Of a DNA stretch of 35,134 nt, positions 17,820-28,964 are shown piece by piece. Within the stretch, counting starts at the first letter, position 1; every line of letters starts with the position of its first letter. The position numbers and the translations under genes were made by a program. The notes below the pieces were generated by a model. It had not been told where the DNA came from and made no database searches. It saw only the letters and a list, made by a program, of their open reading frames with translations. Origin of the DNA: Candidatus Onthoplasma faecigallinarum (GTDB lineage: Bacteria > Bacillota > Clostridia > Christensenellales > UBA1242); assembly GCA_018715225.1 (NCBI GenBank), contig DVMB01000071.1, forward strand, positions 1-35,134. The letters run 5' to 3'.

Positions 17820-20800
17820 TATCTTATCCTCATTCTAGTTCTTAATACAATTATGACGGTTACCACTGTGATAACAACTGCCACAACTACAACAATAATT
17901 ATTATCGCCCACACGTTCAATGGTTCTTTTATTACAGACTTGAAGCTCAGTATTACATTCCCCGAACTACTTTCAAGCCTGATGTAATAATCGCCTGCTC
18001 CGTTCTCGCTTTCTGTAATCGTGTATTGCATCTGCTCAACTGCTGAATTCTCATTGATCTCTGTTACAAGTATATCGTTGATATACAGATAACTATCCCC
18101 TACCTGGTCATAAATAATGCCTGGGTTAAATGTTATTGTGAAGCCGTCTGTAGTCGTCTCTCCCGTAGGTAGAGAGCATTCTATATTAGGAGTTTCATTG
18201 TTCATCGTAAACAAGAAGGTTATCTCTCTTCTAGGATAAATTCCGTCATCTACAACATATGTCATTGTAAATGTCTGTTTACCAGAAGCGATCCCCAATT
18301 CAGCACTATTTTCCATCAATTTATCATACGTCAACAACATTCCATTCACACTACTATTCATATTTAGCATATTTAGGAATGTATCCGTAACGTCTCTTCC
18401 ATATCCGTTGATGACAGAAGAAATTTCATAATTACTTAGGCTCGTAAAATCAATAGACACACGGGCTTCATTTTCATTGACGATTGTGAAGATCAAAACT
18501 TTTCTTAAACTCAACCCATTGTAGTTGGCGGTAACCGTAACTCTATATGTGCCGTAATCCGTGAAAGTATAATTATATTGTGATTTGATAGGAGAGTATG
18601 ATTGACCATTGCGTGTAGCGACTAGATCAATTGAACCCAAATCATAGATAGACGGACTATATACACTTATCTCTACTTCTCCGTTGTAATAAGCGTAATC
18701 GATAGGTGCTGTGCCGTTTACTGTTACTGCCACTTCTCTTAAGACAATGATATCTAGATTGGTTTGTGTAGTACCATAGGTTGTTGTAAACACATGTGAA
18801 TTTCCCGCCAAATCTTTGAATACAAATGAATATTTTCCGTTCCCCTCTATCTCGTACTCTACATTCGCTCCATTGTTCTGTTCGTCAATTGTAGATACCA
18901 AGACGTCGTTGTAATACACCTCGAGAACAATGCTATTTTTCCTGATCACATAATTGTTTAGTGCCAGTACTTGTCCAAAGGATAATACATATTCAGTCGT
19001 GCTAGCATCACTATAGACGAATGATAGGTTATTATTAGTAGATAGGTTATCTGTATTTAATCTTATATTTTGTACAATGGTTTCCAAATTAGGAACTTGC
19101 AATATACCTAAATACAGGCTATATGTCGTAGTCGCTATTCGATAAATTTTGAAGACATAACCCGTCGTGCCAATCTCAGCTTCAAATTGTGTCATGGTAG
19201 CCCCTTGGTCCGCCGCCACTATCACAAATAATTCCTCATTGCTGATATACAATGGTATATTTGTGTTGACCGAATTCAAATCAGGAGCTGTAGCCTCTTC
19301 TGTCAGTTTTAGACTTCCCGCAACCGAGTTCGCTGTAATATTAAACACTGCCAGATTCGTGTCCGCAAACAATTCCTGGAATCTAAATGTTGAGTTGGAA
19401 GATACTGCCACATTGTTGCCCGTCTGTACATAATATAGTTGATTAATCATTGATTGAACTGAGAAGGTATAAACTTTGTTCCCTAGATACAACCCCTCTA
19501 CCGTGTAAATCTCTATCTCAAACTTGTATGTACCAGTGCTATCTTGGCTCGTATTGATCACATAATTAGTTTGATTATCTAGTTGAGTCGTAACATATTC
19601 GCCATCTTGCATCAATTCGTGTATTGAATAATAATACCTAAAGTAATCATTAGTTGGAACTGTCCAGGATAGATTCATTGTACCAGAAGTCGTGCTAGTA
19701 TAAATGGTATCCTCATAATTTGTATTGATGTCGATGTTCATATTTTGACTTACATTGTTGGTATCTCTCAAAGTTACCGTACCTGTAGTCGAATCCAGAA
19801 CAATATTATATCCAAATTCATATTCGTTGTTGTATATGAACTGAACTCTCACTTGCAAAATTGCCCCCGCATAATTTGATCCAATGAATGGATATACGAC
19901 AATATTACCATTTTCTCTGTCTATCTCAATGATGGTTATTCCGTTGTAAGTTACAACATTTTGATCGACTGACACTGTGAGATTTTCTCCATTTATATTG
20001 TAAGTTATATTCAATTCATATAAAGATGTGTCGTATGAGATATTGGCTTGATTGAAAGTGTAGTATGTGTTATTTGTCTCATAATAATTTGCAGTCCCAT
20101 CCTCTCCAAAGGACAAACTATAAAATTCTTCGCCCGAAGTGTTGAACCTATAGGTTGAAACTGTCCCAAACGCATCTGTCATAACAATTTGATATGTACC
20201 GCTCAGGTTTGTCAAGATGTGCGATGCAACTGGCTCTAAATTTGAACCATTGACGATGTAATAATTATACTCGTTGTCGCTAGGTATACATCTATAAGTA
20301 GTAGACTCATTGTTATGAATTATCTGTATTTGTTCGGCGTAGTAGACTATGTTGTTGTAAGTCTCATTTGCCCCTTGCAAATTTATCACATATTGCCCAT
20401 CCCTGAATTCTACCAGATTGGCGACATTCAACTCTATTCTGTCATCTGCGTCATAATAATTTAGCGTGCCAGAATATGTATTCGTCCTCGACCTTATTGT
20501 AAAGATATAATTACCTCGTCCAGCATTCTTTACCATATCTATGATTTTTTGTGCCAACTCTGTGCCGACAAAATCATCTGTGCCATTTGTATTGATTGCA
20601 ACTGTCTCTCCCGATGCTAAATTCGTCAATTCAAATCTATAGAATTTATCCACAACAGAATTGAATACATCCACACTTGGCAAAGCCAAATCAAATATAG
20701 TCAAACTGTCATTCATTGTGTCTGTAGATAAGTCAAATACTCTGTTGCTTGCTGAAATGACTCCCGAATTTACAGTAGTCAAATTTAACGTCATGGTCAA

Positions 20801-23800
20801 ATTGTCATATTCTTGGTCTGCATAGAGCACGACATATTGTGTCATATTCCCAGCCGAGTCAATTTCCAAAATTTCCACATATCTACCCTGCTCGCTATAG
20901 GTCAAAATTCCACCATATGTAGATACAAGAGCTAGCGAACTTGCGGCAGTATAACCTGCAAAATTAGTAATAGGCAAACTTAAATTCACTTCGCTAAGGT
21001 CATTTATTGACCTAAAATACACTCTGTCAACATCTGTGTTGTCAAATGGAGTGTTTGCATTCACTACAAAGGCATAGATTTTGCCCGCATTTGAAGTTGT
21101 ATAATATGCGTCATATCTATTGACGAAATATATCCCCGCATTAGTTTCATAAATATAATTAGAAAACATTTCTGTCTCGTTCTCTAAATTATAGTACTCG
21201 ACCAACGTATCATTTTCTACTAAATAATCTATATTGTTTTCAGGTGGGATACGATCTATAATTACTCTATACCTTGTCTCGTAATAAGTTACTAAATTGC
21301 CATTGGCGTCATAGTAATAATAACAATCTATATATCTATTGCTAACACTGTTCCCGCTAAGTTTGTATCTTATAACTATATCATAATATAAGGTGTCATT
21401 GATAGAATCGTAATTGATATTTCCGGAAGAATCACGCAAATAAGTATTCAAATATATCACTCTAGACACGACATTGCCTGAATCGTCTCGTATGTTTTGA
21501 ACAGCACTGGAGTCCGTATTCAAATCAAACTCGCCACCAGTGTTGGAATACTCGTATCTTATATAATCGGTAGTCCTGCCATTTTGCGTCCTGGTAACTA
21601 TCAAATAATTGATATCAACCTGTGCTGTGGTACTATCAACATTGTATTCGTTTAAGTTTATCTTGACGAATTCTTCGCTAGTAGTCAACACATATGTACC
21701 ATCATTATTCGCCTCACTGGCAACGTAATAAGCACTATCCACTCCCAAATCGCTTTCTGGTACCGAATAAACATCTGTTGTTGGGTTGCTTGTCTCGATC
21801 CTAAAGCCTATGATCTTGCTATGACTTCCCGTCGTGCCTACCACAAGGTCTTTGATTATGACAACATAATCTCCAGGAAGACACAACCAATCGGTCTCAT
21901 TGTTCCCACGTATAAAGATCTCTTGTAACGGATTGGACAAATATTGAGTCATATCGATATTGTAATAGTTTCCGTCATAGTTAGATGTGTCGGCACTATC
22001 TGTGGTGTCTATACTGAAAAGTTTTATGGTCGTTCCACGACTGCTTCCGCTCAGTTGATTTTGCCTATCCACAAAATACACATCAAATACCAGTCTCCCT
22101 GCATAATAATTTGAGCCGTATCTTCCGCCGAAATATTTGCCTACTGGTATACTTAGCGTTGCAGGCAATTTATCTGTCCTCAAGTACAAATCATATCTTT
22201 GATTGCTGATATTGTCCTGTATGTAACTGAATGTTGAATTGTCTGTATTGATTTGTGAAAATTCATTGAATTCGGTTTCATTCTCTAAGAGATTGATAGT
22301 TATAAAGCCACCATTTATGTCATTGTTTCTATCTATGATATCATTTCTATCCACAATGAAATAATAATTTTGCACCCAACTATCTTCGCCAAAGTCGGTC
22401 GATTCGTCGCCAACATATCTACGCTCAATGACATACAATCCAGCACGAGTCATTCCGTCTACGACATTGATTAGAGCAAAACCTTGCGTCCCTGAATTGA
22501 ACGATCGTGCTCCGTTCGAGAACGCACCATTGGAATACAATGTGATTTCATTGACGAAAGAATAATATTTGAGATTTGTCCTATCTGCGTTCCAATTGTC
22601 AGTATAGTTGTCCTCACTCAAATTCAACTCATAGAATCGATATGTAATCGAGCCAACTTCGTACGTACCTGTACCCATGTTCCAGACAAAAGCCACATAA
22701 TTGTCGCTAGTAGCCATGGCACCATCAATACCATTATAGGTTATATCCTCAACTGTATTGTCGCTACCAGTATCTAGAATCGTCCCTGAAGAGATGGTAT
22801 CATTGTCGACATTGATCGCATCTTGGCTATAATACACTGTACCACGTGAGTTGTCTTTGTTGATAGTGAGGGTTACAAACGAGTTGGAATCTTGCGAGTC
22901 GGTTATGGTTTGGTTCTCGCTCATCAAATACAACACCCTTATCATGCTGGTCGAAGCAGAAGCCACATACTGCATTGTGCGTGTATGATTCGACGCCGTT
23001 ATATTTTGAATAGATAGTGAGTTATCTAAAATTCCAAGGTTAGAATAAGCAGTCAGCGAATTGTTCTGTACTGTCAAATAATAACTATTGTCATTAGGTA
23101 AATATGTAAAAATTCTACCTAGAGCCGCTGTATTAGTACCGCTCTCCAAGAAATAGTCATTGTCCTGATATTCTCCCTTGATGAGAGAATATAGTTCATT
23201 TGTCTTTTCGTCGCTCGTGGCGTTAGAGTCCATCAACTTGAACACTTTGTGCGTTCCAACTTCAAACTCTATGTCATCGCCATACAGCAAAGACGCACCT
23301 GTTACCATCTCGCCTTCGACTTTGAAATACGCTTCCGTATTGTCAATGACGAACATATATTTGCATGTAAAGCCCGCTTCATCTGTCAGCGTGAATACAT
23401 AAATTCCTTGATTGAATAAAATATTTGATATTTGTACTTGGCTACCTATTGAATCTACCCTAGATATATCAAACGAGCCAATGGTCGTTCCCAATTCATA
23501 ATTCGTAGTGTACCATATCGCACTGTCGGACAGATAGACTTCGCTTGCACTGAGATTGTTGTTTCTCACAAATGGTGTGTAAGTATATGTTGCAGTGATG
23601 TTTGCTCCGCTGGCTTTGTCGTTCCAATACAATGTAACATAACTATCTATTATTGAACTGGTAACTCTAATGTATTCTCCCGAACTCGTTGTCTTGAATT
23701 CATAAGAAGTCGAATTATCCACATTGGAGACTGCTTCCACTGCATAAGGCATAACCCCCGAGATTGGTTGTCTATCTATAGTAAACATTCTATAAGTCGC

Positions 23801-25954
23801 TGCACTACCTTCGCTGATCAATTCAATCAAATATACTGCGAATTGCCCATTTTGAATATTTTGACCAATTAGATCCCCGCTCGTCAATGCGGTGTAATTT
23901 AAATTCAAGAGTTGATCTTTTGTGTACACTTGATTTACGATATAATAATATCTCGCTGTGATTTCACGTTCAAACACATCTGGCTGAGCCCATGTGATGA
24001 TCACATTTTTATTCGTATATCTCCCTGAACCAACGACCTCCCCGTCTTCTGTATTTACATTTATATTTATAGTGTCAGTGGTGTATCTAAAAGCAAAGAT
24101 TTGATAATATCCCTCTGCATTGGTTGGAGTAACATAGATAAATACCAAATAATATCCCGTCCTGTTGAACGACACTTGGTTTGTGTAATTTATGCTTGTT
24201 GAGATGATCTCATCGTTTGAAGTTGTGTATAGACTTGTAGGGCTTATCGCACTCGTCGAGTAGAAATAGAAACTTCTATTCAAACTGAAAGTATCATTAC
24301 TGCTAAGCCACAAAGAGCCTTGATTTGTCTTTTCGTATGTGATCTCGCCCAAGATTTCTGCCACACTATTTATAGCATCGGCATTTGCCGTTGGATCATC
24401 TAGTAATGTGTCATAGTTTTGTACATTATCCGCAAAAGCGTCCGCATCAAAACTAGAATTTATATCATTGATTTTATGATTGATTGTCGCATCTTGATAT
24501 GACCAAACAGTACCTACTTTTGTAGGAGTTTCTGTATTTGAAAATTCTGTTTTGAAGTCATAAGATAGTCCCAAACCGTCAATAGATGGTTCCGCACCGA
24601 ATAGATAACCATTTGGCACAACCAAGTCCACGCCCGCACCAGCATCTTTTGACAAGAGCAAATATCTCATCTGTGCTTCCTGATAATTTGCCTTTGAATA
24701 TTTCAATTCAAAGCCGTGTATATTCAATGCTTGATTGGATATTGTTAAGTTCATATCTGGCATATTGTCCGCATTGTAGCCCGAATATACATACTCAAAC
24801 GAGAAATTATAACTACCCACTTCGGTCAATAATAATACAACTATATTGTTTGTGGCATTTATATCGTACTCCCCTAAGTTGTACGTCTCATACCTTGTCC
24901 CCGAAGAAGATGTGATTGTGCAAACTAAGTTGGCAGTCGTCCCTCCTATAGTCGTATTAGTTGTGTAATCATAGTCGTATGTAGTAACTCTTCCATTTGC
25001 GGTCAGCGTATAACTCATCTTATATTTTGTATAATCGTATGTAAGCGTAGGATAATTTGCTGATGTTTGCCCTAGATTGTATTGCAAAACATTCGACGCA
25101 TCCGTAGTAAGACTCACTCCCTCGCACTCTATCGTAGGCTGTGCATTGTACTGAAATCCGTTATGGCTGATCATCCCATCATAAGAAGATTCATATAAAA
25201 TATAAAAGTTAAATGTTTGGAAATATGTTACATTGTTATATCTATATGTAATATTGAACTCGTAGTACCCTTCATTGCCGTCCACTTGCGGAATTATGTA
25301 TACAAAATCTTGATACAAGTTGTTGTCATATTGTCTCACGCCTGGCAAGTTGGTAATTGGCACACCATTCCTGCTGGCTTGTACATTGATATATTGAATG
25401 TTGGCTCCTGTGTTTTCTCCAGCATATTCTGCAGACGTTGTCCCATTGACAAACACATATTGACCAAATGACACCATCACGGCCTCCGCCAAACTGACTG
25501 GCTCATAGGTTTGCGAGTCTTCATCATATACAAATCCCGTCTGTGAATTTGTATATCCAGATGATGAGATGTCGTTATTCAACATTACAAAATCGCCATT
25601 ATGGATTATATATCTATCCTGCCCATCATTCGAGATATCATCAAAATAATATGCACCATCTCTCGTCAACATTGAATTATATACAGTATCTAATGATTGA
25701 GCATCATATAGTGGGGTTGTGAATGGAGAGTCGTCTTCAATCTCGTCATTTGTGGAAATTACATTTACCTTTTCCACCGCCAGCACAATATTGTTGCTAT
25801 CCACCGCACTAAATTCAGGATTGTTGCTAAGTTCGGCAGCAAAGACAGTTTCTCGTCCTTTATAATTAAAATTTATTGACAAACAAATACCGGCTGTGAG
25901 CAACACAACCATTATTATTAATATTTTATTGATTAATTTAACTTTCCCCTTCAA
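17819..25954 (-). CDS. Giant (2711 aa) secreted, membrane-anchored Ig-like repeat surface protein
   Basis: Signal peptide-like N-terminus, many degenerate G-x-Y...D-xxGN...Y-x-F units, C-terminal TM VWAIIIIVVVVAVVITVVTVIIVL + RTRMRIR. TTG start with SD AAGGGGAAG. Confidence 0.8.
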   Translation of the reverse strand: MKGKVKLINKILIIMVVLLTAGICLSINFNYKGRETVFAAELSNNPEFSAVDSNNIVLAVEKVNVISTNDEIEDDSPFTTPLYDAQSLDTVYNSMLTRDGAYYFDDISNDGQDRYIIHNGDFVMLNNDISSSGYTNSQTGFVYDEDSQTYEPVSLAEAVMVSFGQYVFVNGTTSAEYAGENTGANIQYINVQASRNGVPITNLPGVRQYDNNLYQDFVYIIPQVDGNEGYYEFNITYRYNNVTYFQTFNFYILYESSYDGMISHNGFQYNAQPTIECEGVSLTTDASNVLQYNLGQTSANYPTLTYDYTKYKMSYTLTANGRVTTYDYDYTTNTTIGGTTANLVCTITSSSGTRYETYNLGEYDINATNNIVVLLLTEVGSYNFSFEYVYSGYNADNMPDMNLTISNQALNIHGFELKYSKANYQEAQMRYLLLSKDAGAGVDLVVPNGYLFGAEPSIDGLGLSYDFKTEFSNTETPTKVGTVWSYQDATINHKINDINSSFDADAFADNVQNYDTLLDDPTANADAINSVAEILGEITYEKTNQGSLWLSSNDTFSLNRSFYFYSTSAISPTSLYTTSNDEIISTSINYTNQVSFNRTGYYLVFIYVTPTNAEGYYQIFAFRYTTDTININVNTEDGEVVGSGRYTNKNVIITWAQPDVFEREITARYYYIVNQVYTKDQLLNLNYTALTSGDLIGQNIQNGQFAVYLIELISEGSAATYRMFTIDRQPISGVMPYAVEAVSNVDNSTSYEFKTTSSGEYIRVTSSIIDSYVTLYWNDKASGANITATYTYTPFVRNNNLSASEVYLSDSAIWYTTNYELGTTIGSFDISRVDSIGSQVQISNILFNQGIYVFTLTDEAGFTCKYMFVIDNTEAYFKVEGEMVTGASLLYGDDIEFEVGTHKVFKLMDSNATSDEKTNELYSLIKGEYQDNDYFLESGTNTAALGRIFTYLPNDNSYYLTVQNNSLTAYSNLGILDNSLSIQNITASNHTRTMQYVASASTSMIRVLYLMSENQTITDSQDSNSFVTLTINKDNSRGTVYYSQDAINVDNDTISSGTILDTGSDNTVEDITYNGIDGAMATSDNYVAFVWNMGTGTYEVGSITYRFYELNLSEDNYTDNWNADRTNLKYYSFVNEITLYSNGAFSNGARSFNSGTQGFALINVVDGMTRAGLYVIERRYVGDESTDFGEDSWVQNYYFIVDRNDIIDRNNDINGGFITINLLENETEFNEFSQINTDNSTFSYIQDNISNQRYDLYLRTDKLPATLSIPVGKYFGGRYGSNYYAGRLVFDVYFVDRQNQLSGSSRGTTIKLFSIDTTDSADTSNYDGNYYNIDMTQYLSNPLQEIFIRGNNETDWLCLPGDYVVIIKDLVVGTTGSHSKIIGFRIETSNPTTDVYSVPESDLGVDSAYYVASEANNDGTYVLTTSEEFVKINLNEYNVDSTTAQVDINYLIVTRTQNGRTTDYIRYEYSNTGGEFDLNTDSSAVQNIRDDSGNVVSRVIYLNTYLRDSSGNINYDSINDTLYYDIVIRYKLSGNSVSNRYIDCYYYYDANGNLVTYYETRYRVIIDRIPPENNIDYLVENDTLVEYYNLENETEMFSNYIYETNAGIYFVNRYDAYYTTSNAGKIYAFVVNANTPFDNTDVDRVYFRSINDLSEVNLSLPITNFAGYTAASSLALVSTYGGILTYSEQGRYVEILEIDSAGNMTQYVVLYADQEYDNLTMTLNLTTVNSGVISASNRVFDLSTDTMNDSLTIFDLALPSVDVFNSVVDKFYRFELTNLASGETVAINTNGTDDFVGTELAQKIIDMVKNAGRGNYIFTIRSRTNTYSGTLNYYDADDRIELNVANLVEFRDGQYVINLQGANETYNNIVYYAEQIQIIHNNESTTYRCIPSDNEYNYYIVNGSNLEPVASHILTNLSGTYQIVMTDAFGTVSTYRFNTSGEEFYSLSFGEDGTANYYETNNTYYTFNQANISYDTSLYELNITYNINGENLTVSVDQNVVTYNGITIIEIDRENGNIVVYPFIGSNYAGAILQVRVQFIYNNEYEFGYNIVLDSTTGTVTLRDTNNVSQNMNIDINTNYEDTIYTSTTSGTMNLSWTVPTNDYFRYYYSIHELMQDGEYVTTQLDNQTNYVINTSQDSTGTYKFEIEIYTVEGLYLGNKVYTFSVQSMINQLYYVQTGNNVAVSSNSTFRFQELFADTNLAVFNITANSVAGSLKLTEEATAPDLNSVNTNIPLYISNEELFVIVAADQGATMTQFEAEIGTTGYVFKIYRIATTTYSLYLGILQVPNLETIVQNIRLNTDNLSTNNNLSFVYSDASTTEYVLSFGQVLALNNYVIRKNSIVLEVYYNDVLVSTIDEQNNGANVEYEIEGNGKYSFVFKDLAGNSHVFTTTYGTTQTNLDIIVLREVAVTVNGTAPIDYAYYNGEVEISVYSPSIYDLGSIDLVATRNGQSYSPIKSQYNYTFTDYGTYRVTVTANYNGLSLRKVLIFTIVNENEARVSIDFTSLSNYEISSVINGYGRDVTDTFLNMLNMNSSVNGMLLTYDKLMENSAELGIASGKQTFTMTYVVDDGIYPRREITFLFTMNNETPNIECSLPTGETTTDGFTITFNPGIIYDQVGDSYLYINDILVTEINENSAVEQMQYTITESENGAGDYYIRLESSSGNVILSFKSVIKEPLNVWAIIIIVVVVAVVITVVTVIIVLRTRMRIR

Positions 25955-26218
25955 AATACTTCCCCTTTTTATTTTCCCTTAAATGGGAAAAAATATTTAT
26001 TTTGTTTATATTATATATAAACATAATTGTTAACACAATTATAGCATAAGGTTTTTTAAAAGACAAACAAAAAAATATTTGATTTTAATTAATTTTCAAT
26101 CAATTAATTTATAATATAAAACATTTTTGTAATTTTTATTTTTAAAATTTTTGAAATAAAAAATTTATTTTTTGGAATTTATTTATAAAAAAAATTAAAA
26201 AATATTAAAAAATCAATA

Positions 26219-26255
26219 AAAAATACGCATAAAACATGAATTTATACGTATTTTT
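26219..26255 (-). terminator. Intrinsic terminator after ypeB
   Basis: AAAAATACGCATAAA / TTTATACGTATTTTT, 15-bp stem with one mismatch, loop ACATGAA, T-rich on the minus strand. Confidence 0.6.
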
Positions 26256-26262
26256 TTATTTT

Positions 26263-27696
26263 TTATATTAATTTTTGCACTCCTTTCATTGACACCACTT
26301 TCAAAGTTTTTGCTATCTCATTGGTGTTTGCGTCAATGTAATAAAAATATGTCCCATCTATTCTGTCCACCATAAACTCATATGTTGCAACCTCTTTTCC
26401 ACTATCTAGACGAATTATCGCCTTGGTTACTTTCAGTATTTCATAATCAAATCCCAACAATTTTTCAGCATCGCTCTCTTCAATCGTGAAATTTGCTTGC
26501 CTCTCCACATGATTTAGGGCATAATTTACGGCCTCAAAACCAATTATCTCTTGTGCCGTCAAATCTACCTTAACTTTCACCAAGTCGGGATACAAGATGA
26601 TGTCATTCTTTACTGGAGCCAAGTTGATATACGCCACATTTTCATGCGTCTCCAACCATACTGGTTCCATACTATCAAAGCCTATATTGTTGGCAAATGT
26701 TTTTGCCATTTCCATCGCTTGTTCGCTCAGCATCACGGCATCCCCTCCTTCCGCATATCCAGAAAGAGTGATCAAAAGTGAACCAGTTTTGCTCACTTGC
26801 GCATAAAATTTCTTTTTGTTTATCACAATGTTGAAATTATATGTCGCTATGTCTCCGTTCGTCTCATTTTCGTAACTAATTGAAACATCTCTATTTTTAT
26901 ATACAGTATTTACTAGGTAATCATACACTTCTTCTTGACTGACCTCTCTATCTCCCAAGCCTTTCACTTCGCTTGTCTCCAAAGCAGTAGAGAATGGTCC
27001 ATCGAAAATCATTGCAGGATAATCTATACTCTCCCCTGTCAAATCTCCCATGCCAGCGGACAATTCGTTCATGCCAGTACTATCAAAAATCCCCGCATCA
27101 ACAAAAGTGAAATTTGTATCATACATACTTTCGTTTTGTTTATTTAGGTTCGCTTTGATTTTATCCAATACTAAGCCAATTTTGTTGAACATCAATTCTT
27201 CTTCCTGAGTCAACGTCTCTCCTTTGTTTAGAGTGGTGGCATATGCTTCACATAAGCCATTTACTTGATTGAAAAATTTAGTTGCTGCGGCAGCATTTTG
27301 TTCATCAATCGGCAAGACACTTAAACCCGCCAAAATATAATTGCAATCTCCCATCATGTCCTGCAATATAGCCAATTTTGCCTGCCTTGTACTTAAGGTA
27401 GAGTATTTTGAAATGTCTACCGCTAAATTGTTCACATTATCCACCATTGAATAATAACTGGAAGTGTACACCCCCTCTAGAACATTGGCATTTTGCTTGC
27501 TAGATTTGTTGACCTGATAATAGGCTATCAGCACACATGTCAAAATTATCAAAAGAGTAACTATTATCACAATCAAGATTGGCATCGCCTTTTGGGCGTT
27601 ACTTTTTTTCTTGGTCTCTTTGTCTTGATTTACTTTTGACTTTTTGCTTTCTTTTTCTTCGTCAAAATCTACGCTAGATATTTTGTTTTTGTCCAT
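26263..27696 (-). CDS. ypeB: Germination protein YpeB
   Basis: N-terminal TM, YpeB/PepSY-like architecture (YFYYIDANTNEIAKTLKV), directly downstream of sleB. Confidence 0.85.
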   Translation of the reverse strand: MDKNKISSVDFDEEKESKKSKVNQDKETKKKSNAQKAMPILIVIIVTLLIILTCVLIAYYQVNKSSKQNANVLEGVYTSSYYSMVDNVNNLAVDISKYSTLSTRQAKLAILQDMMGDCNYILAGLSVLPIDEQNAAAATKFFNQVNGLCEAYATTLNKGETLTQEEELMFNKIGLVLDKIKANLNKQNESMYDTNFTFVDAGIFDSTGMNELSAGMGDLTGESIDYPAMIFDGPFSTALETSEVKGLGDREVSQEEVYDYLVNTVYKNRDVSISYENETNGDIATYNFNIVINKKKFYAQVSKTGSLLITLSGYAEGGDAVMLSEQAMEMAKTFANNIGFDSMEPVWLETHENVAYINLAPVKNDIILYPDLVKVKVDLTAQEIIGFEAVNYALNHVERQANFTIEESDAEKLLGFDYEILKVTKAIIRLDSGKEVATYEFMVDRIDGTYFYYIDANTNEIAKTLKVVSMKGVQKLI

Positions 27697-27708
27697 AAAC
27701 TCTCCTTT

Positions 27709-28416
27709 TTACACTGCAAATATATGATTGCCTATTTGCGTAACATATGTCGTTGACCATATCCATTTACTTGTAGCGGTCGCTGGATTGTAATAATAGA
27801 CCGAACCATATGTAGGATCCCAACCATTCAAAGCATCATCTGCCGCTTGATATGCAGTTTGGTCTGGTTCGAGATTTATCTGGCCGTCATTGACTGCTGT
27901 AAACGCCCAAGGTTGATATATGACACCCGCTATAGTGTTAGGAAATCTACTATCTTCCACTCTATTTAGCACTACCGCACCGATAGCAACTTGTCCAGTG
28001 TAACTCTCTCCTCTAGCCTCCGCATATATTACTTTTGCTAGCAGGTATCTATCATTACTAGAATATCCAGATGAACCACTAGAAGAATTTAGAGAAATAC
28101 CCATCTTTGCTGCCGTGAGAGGTCCCACAATTCCGTCCTGCGTCAGCCCATATTTCTTTTGGAATCTTTTTACCGCACTGATTGTAAGAGGACCATTTAT
28201 TCCGTCCACATTACCTGTATAATATCCCCATTTTTTTAGTCTTTTCTGCACTTCTGTGATGTCAGCCGTCGCAGAATATGCGGGCTCAATCTCGGCTATG
28301 GTTTGCCTCGCTTCTCCTGTGTCATCTGTGCCCTGAATCACTCCCACGGTGCCCAAGACACCAAATACAGACGAAAGCATGACCAACAATGCTACTAACA
28401 TTTTTTTCATATTCAC
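27709..28416 (-). CDS. sleB: Spore cortex-lytic enzyme SleB
   Basis: PG_binding_1 (VQKRLKKWGYYTGNVDGINGPLTISAVKRFQKKYGLTQDGIVG) plus Hydrolase_2 (LLAKVIYAEARGESYTGQVAIGAVVLNRV). Confidence 0.93.
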   Translation of the reverse strand: MNMKKMLVALLVMLSSVFGVLGTVGVIQGTDDTGEARQTIAEIEPAYSATADITEVQKRLKKWGYYTGNVDGINGPLTISAVKRFQKKYGLTQDGIVGPLTAAKMGISLNSSSGSSGYSSNDRYLLAKVIYAEARGESYTGQVAIGAVVLNRVEDSRFPNTIAGVIYQPWAFTAVNDGQINLEPDQTAYQAADDALNGWDPTYGSVYYYNPATATSKWIWSTTYVTQIGNHIFAV

Positions 28417-28419
28417 CCC

Positions 28420-28944
28420 TTAATTAAATAAACTCAAAATCCATTCAAGAATTTTTGATTTATATTTAATTTGCATTGAGTTTTCATTTTTATTCACAAA
28501 ACACAAAGGTGGATACATCACACACCACCAATTATCTCCAACCGCATCGCCCAATTCTACAATGACCGCATCATAATATCCCGACTCCAAAGTGGTATTG
28601 CTGTATGTCCTTGTGGGGAAATATTCATTGTTTATTTTTATATTGACAGAATAATTAAACCCCTCCTCACGCAACACATTTTGACATACATTTATCAGTG
28701 TTGGAGTCAAATTCTCTATTATGTCGATCGCCTCTGCTTTACTAGGCACATTACATAGATATGGCGTCAAATATTCTACCAATGTATCCTTCACTTTATA
28801 TTTAACATTTTGGTCGGCTGTCGTATTGCTGTTTGCCCGTATATGTATACGTAGATAATCATATTCCTCACTCTCTGGCAATGCTATACCCATGCACACA
28901 ATACCCACTATCAGCAAAACTATTATTATCACTTTCTTTTTCAT
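28420..28944 (-). CDS. spoIIR: Stage II sporulation protein R
   Basis: YDYLRIHIRANSNTTADQNVKYKVKD ... GDNWWCVMYPPLCFV. Confidence 0.92.
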   Translation of the reverse strand: MKKKVIIIVLLIVGIVCMGIALPESEEYDYLRIHIRANSNTTADQNVKYKVKDTLVEYLTPYLCNVPSKAEAIDIIENLTPTLINVCQNVLREEGFNYSVNIKINNEYFPTRTYSNTTLESGYYDAVIVELGDAVGDNWWCVMYPPLCFVNKNENSMQIKYKSKILEWILSLFN

Positions 28945-28964
28945 AACCTGATCTTTGGCCGTTA

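Noticed and set aside
24586-24915. 109-aa plus-strand ORF
   Set aside because: Antisense to the giant Ig-like protein, low-complexity composition, no RBS or family signal; shadow ORF.
25980-26215. AT-rich intergenic region as a possible riboswitch
   Set aside because: No conserved riboswitch core seen; only A/T runs, the ypeB terminator and the short hairpin near the SD.
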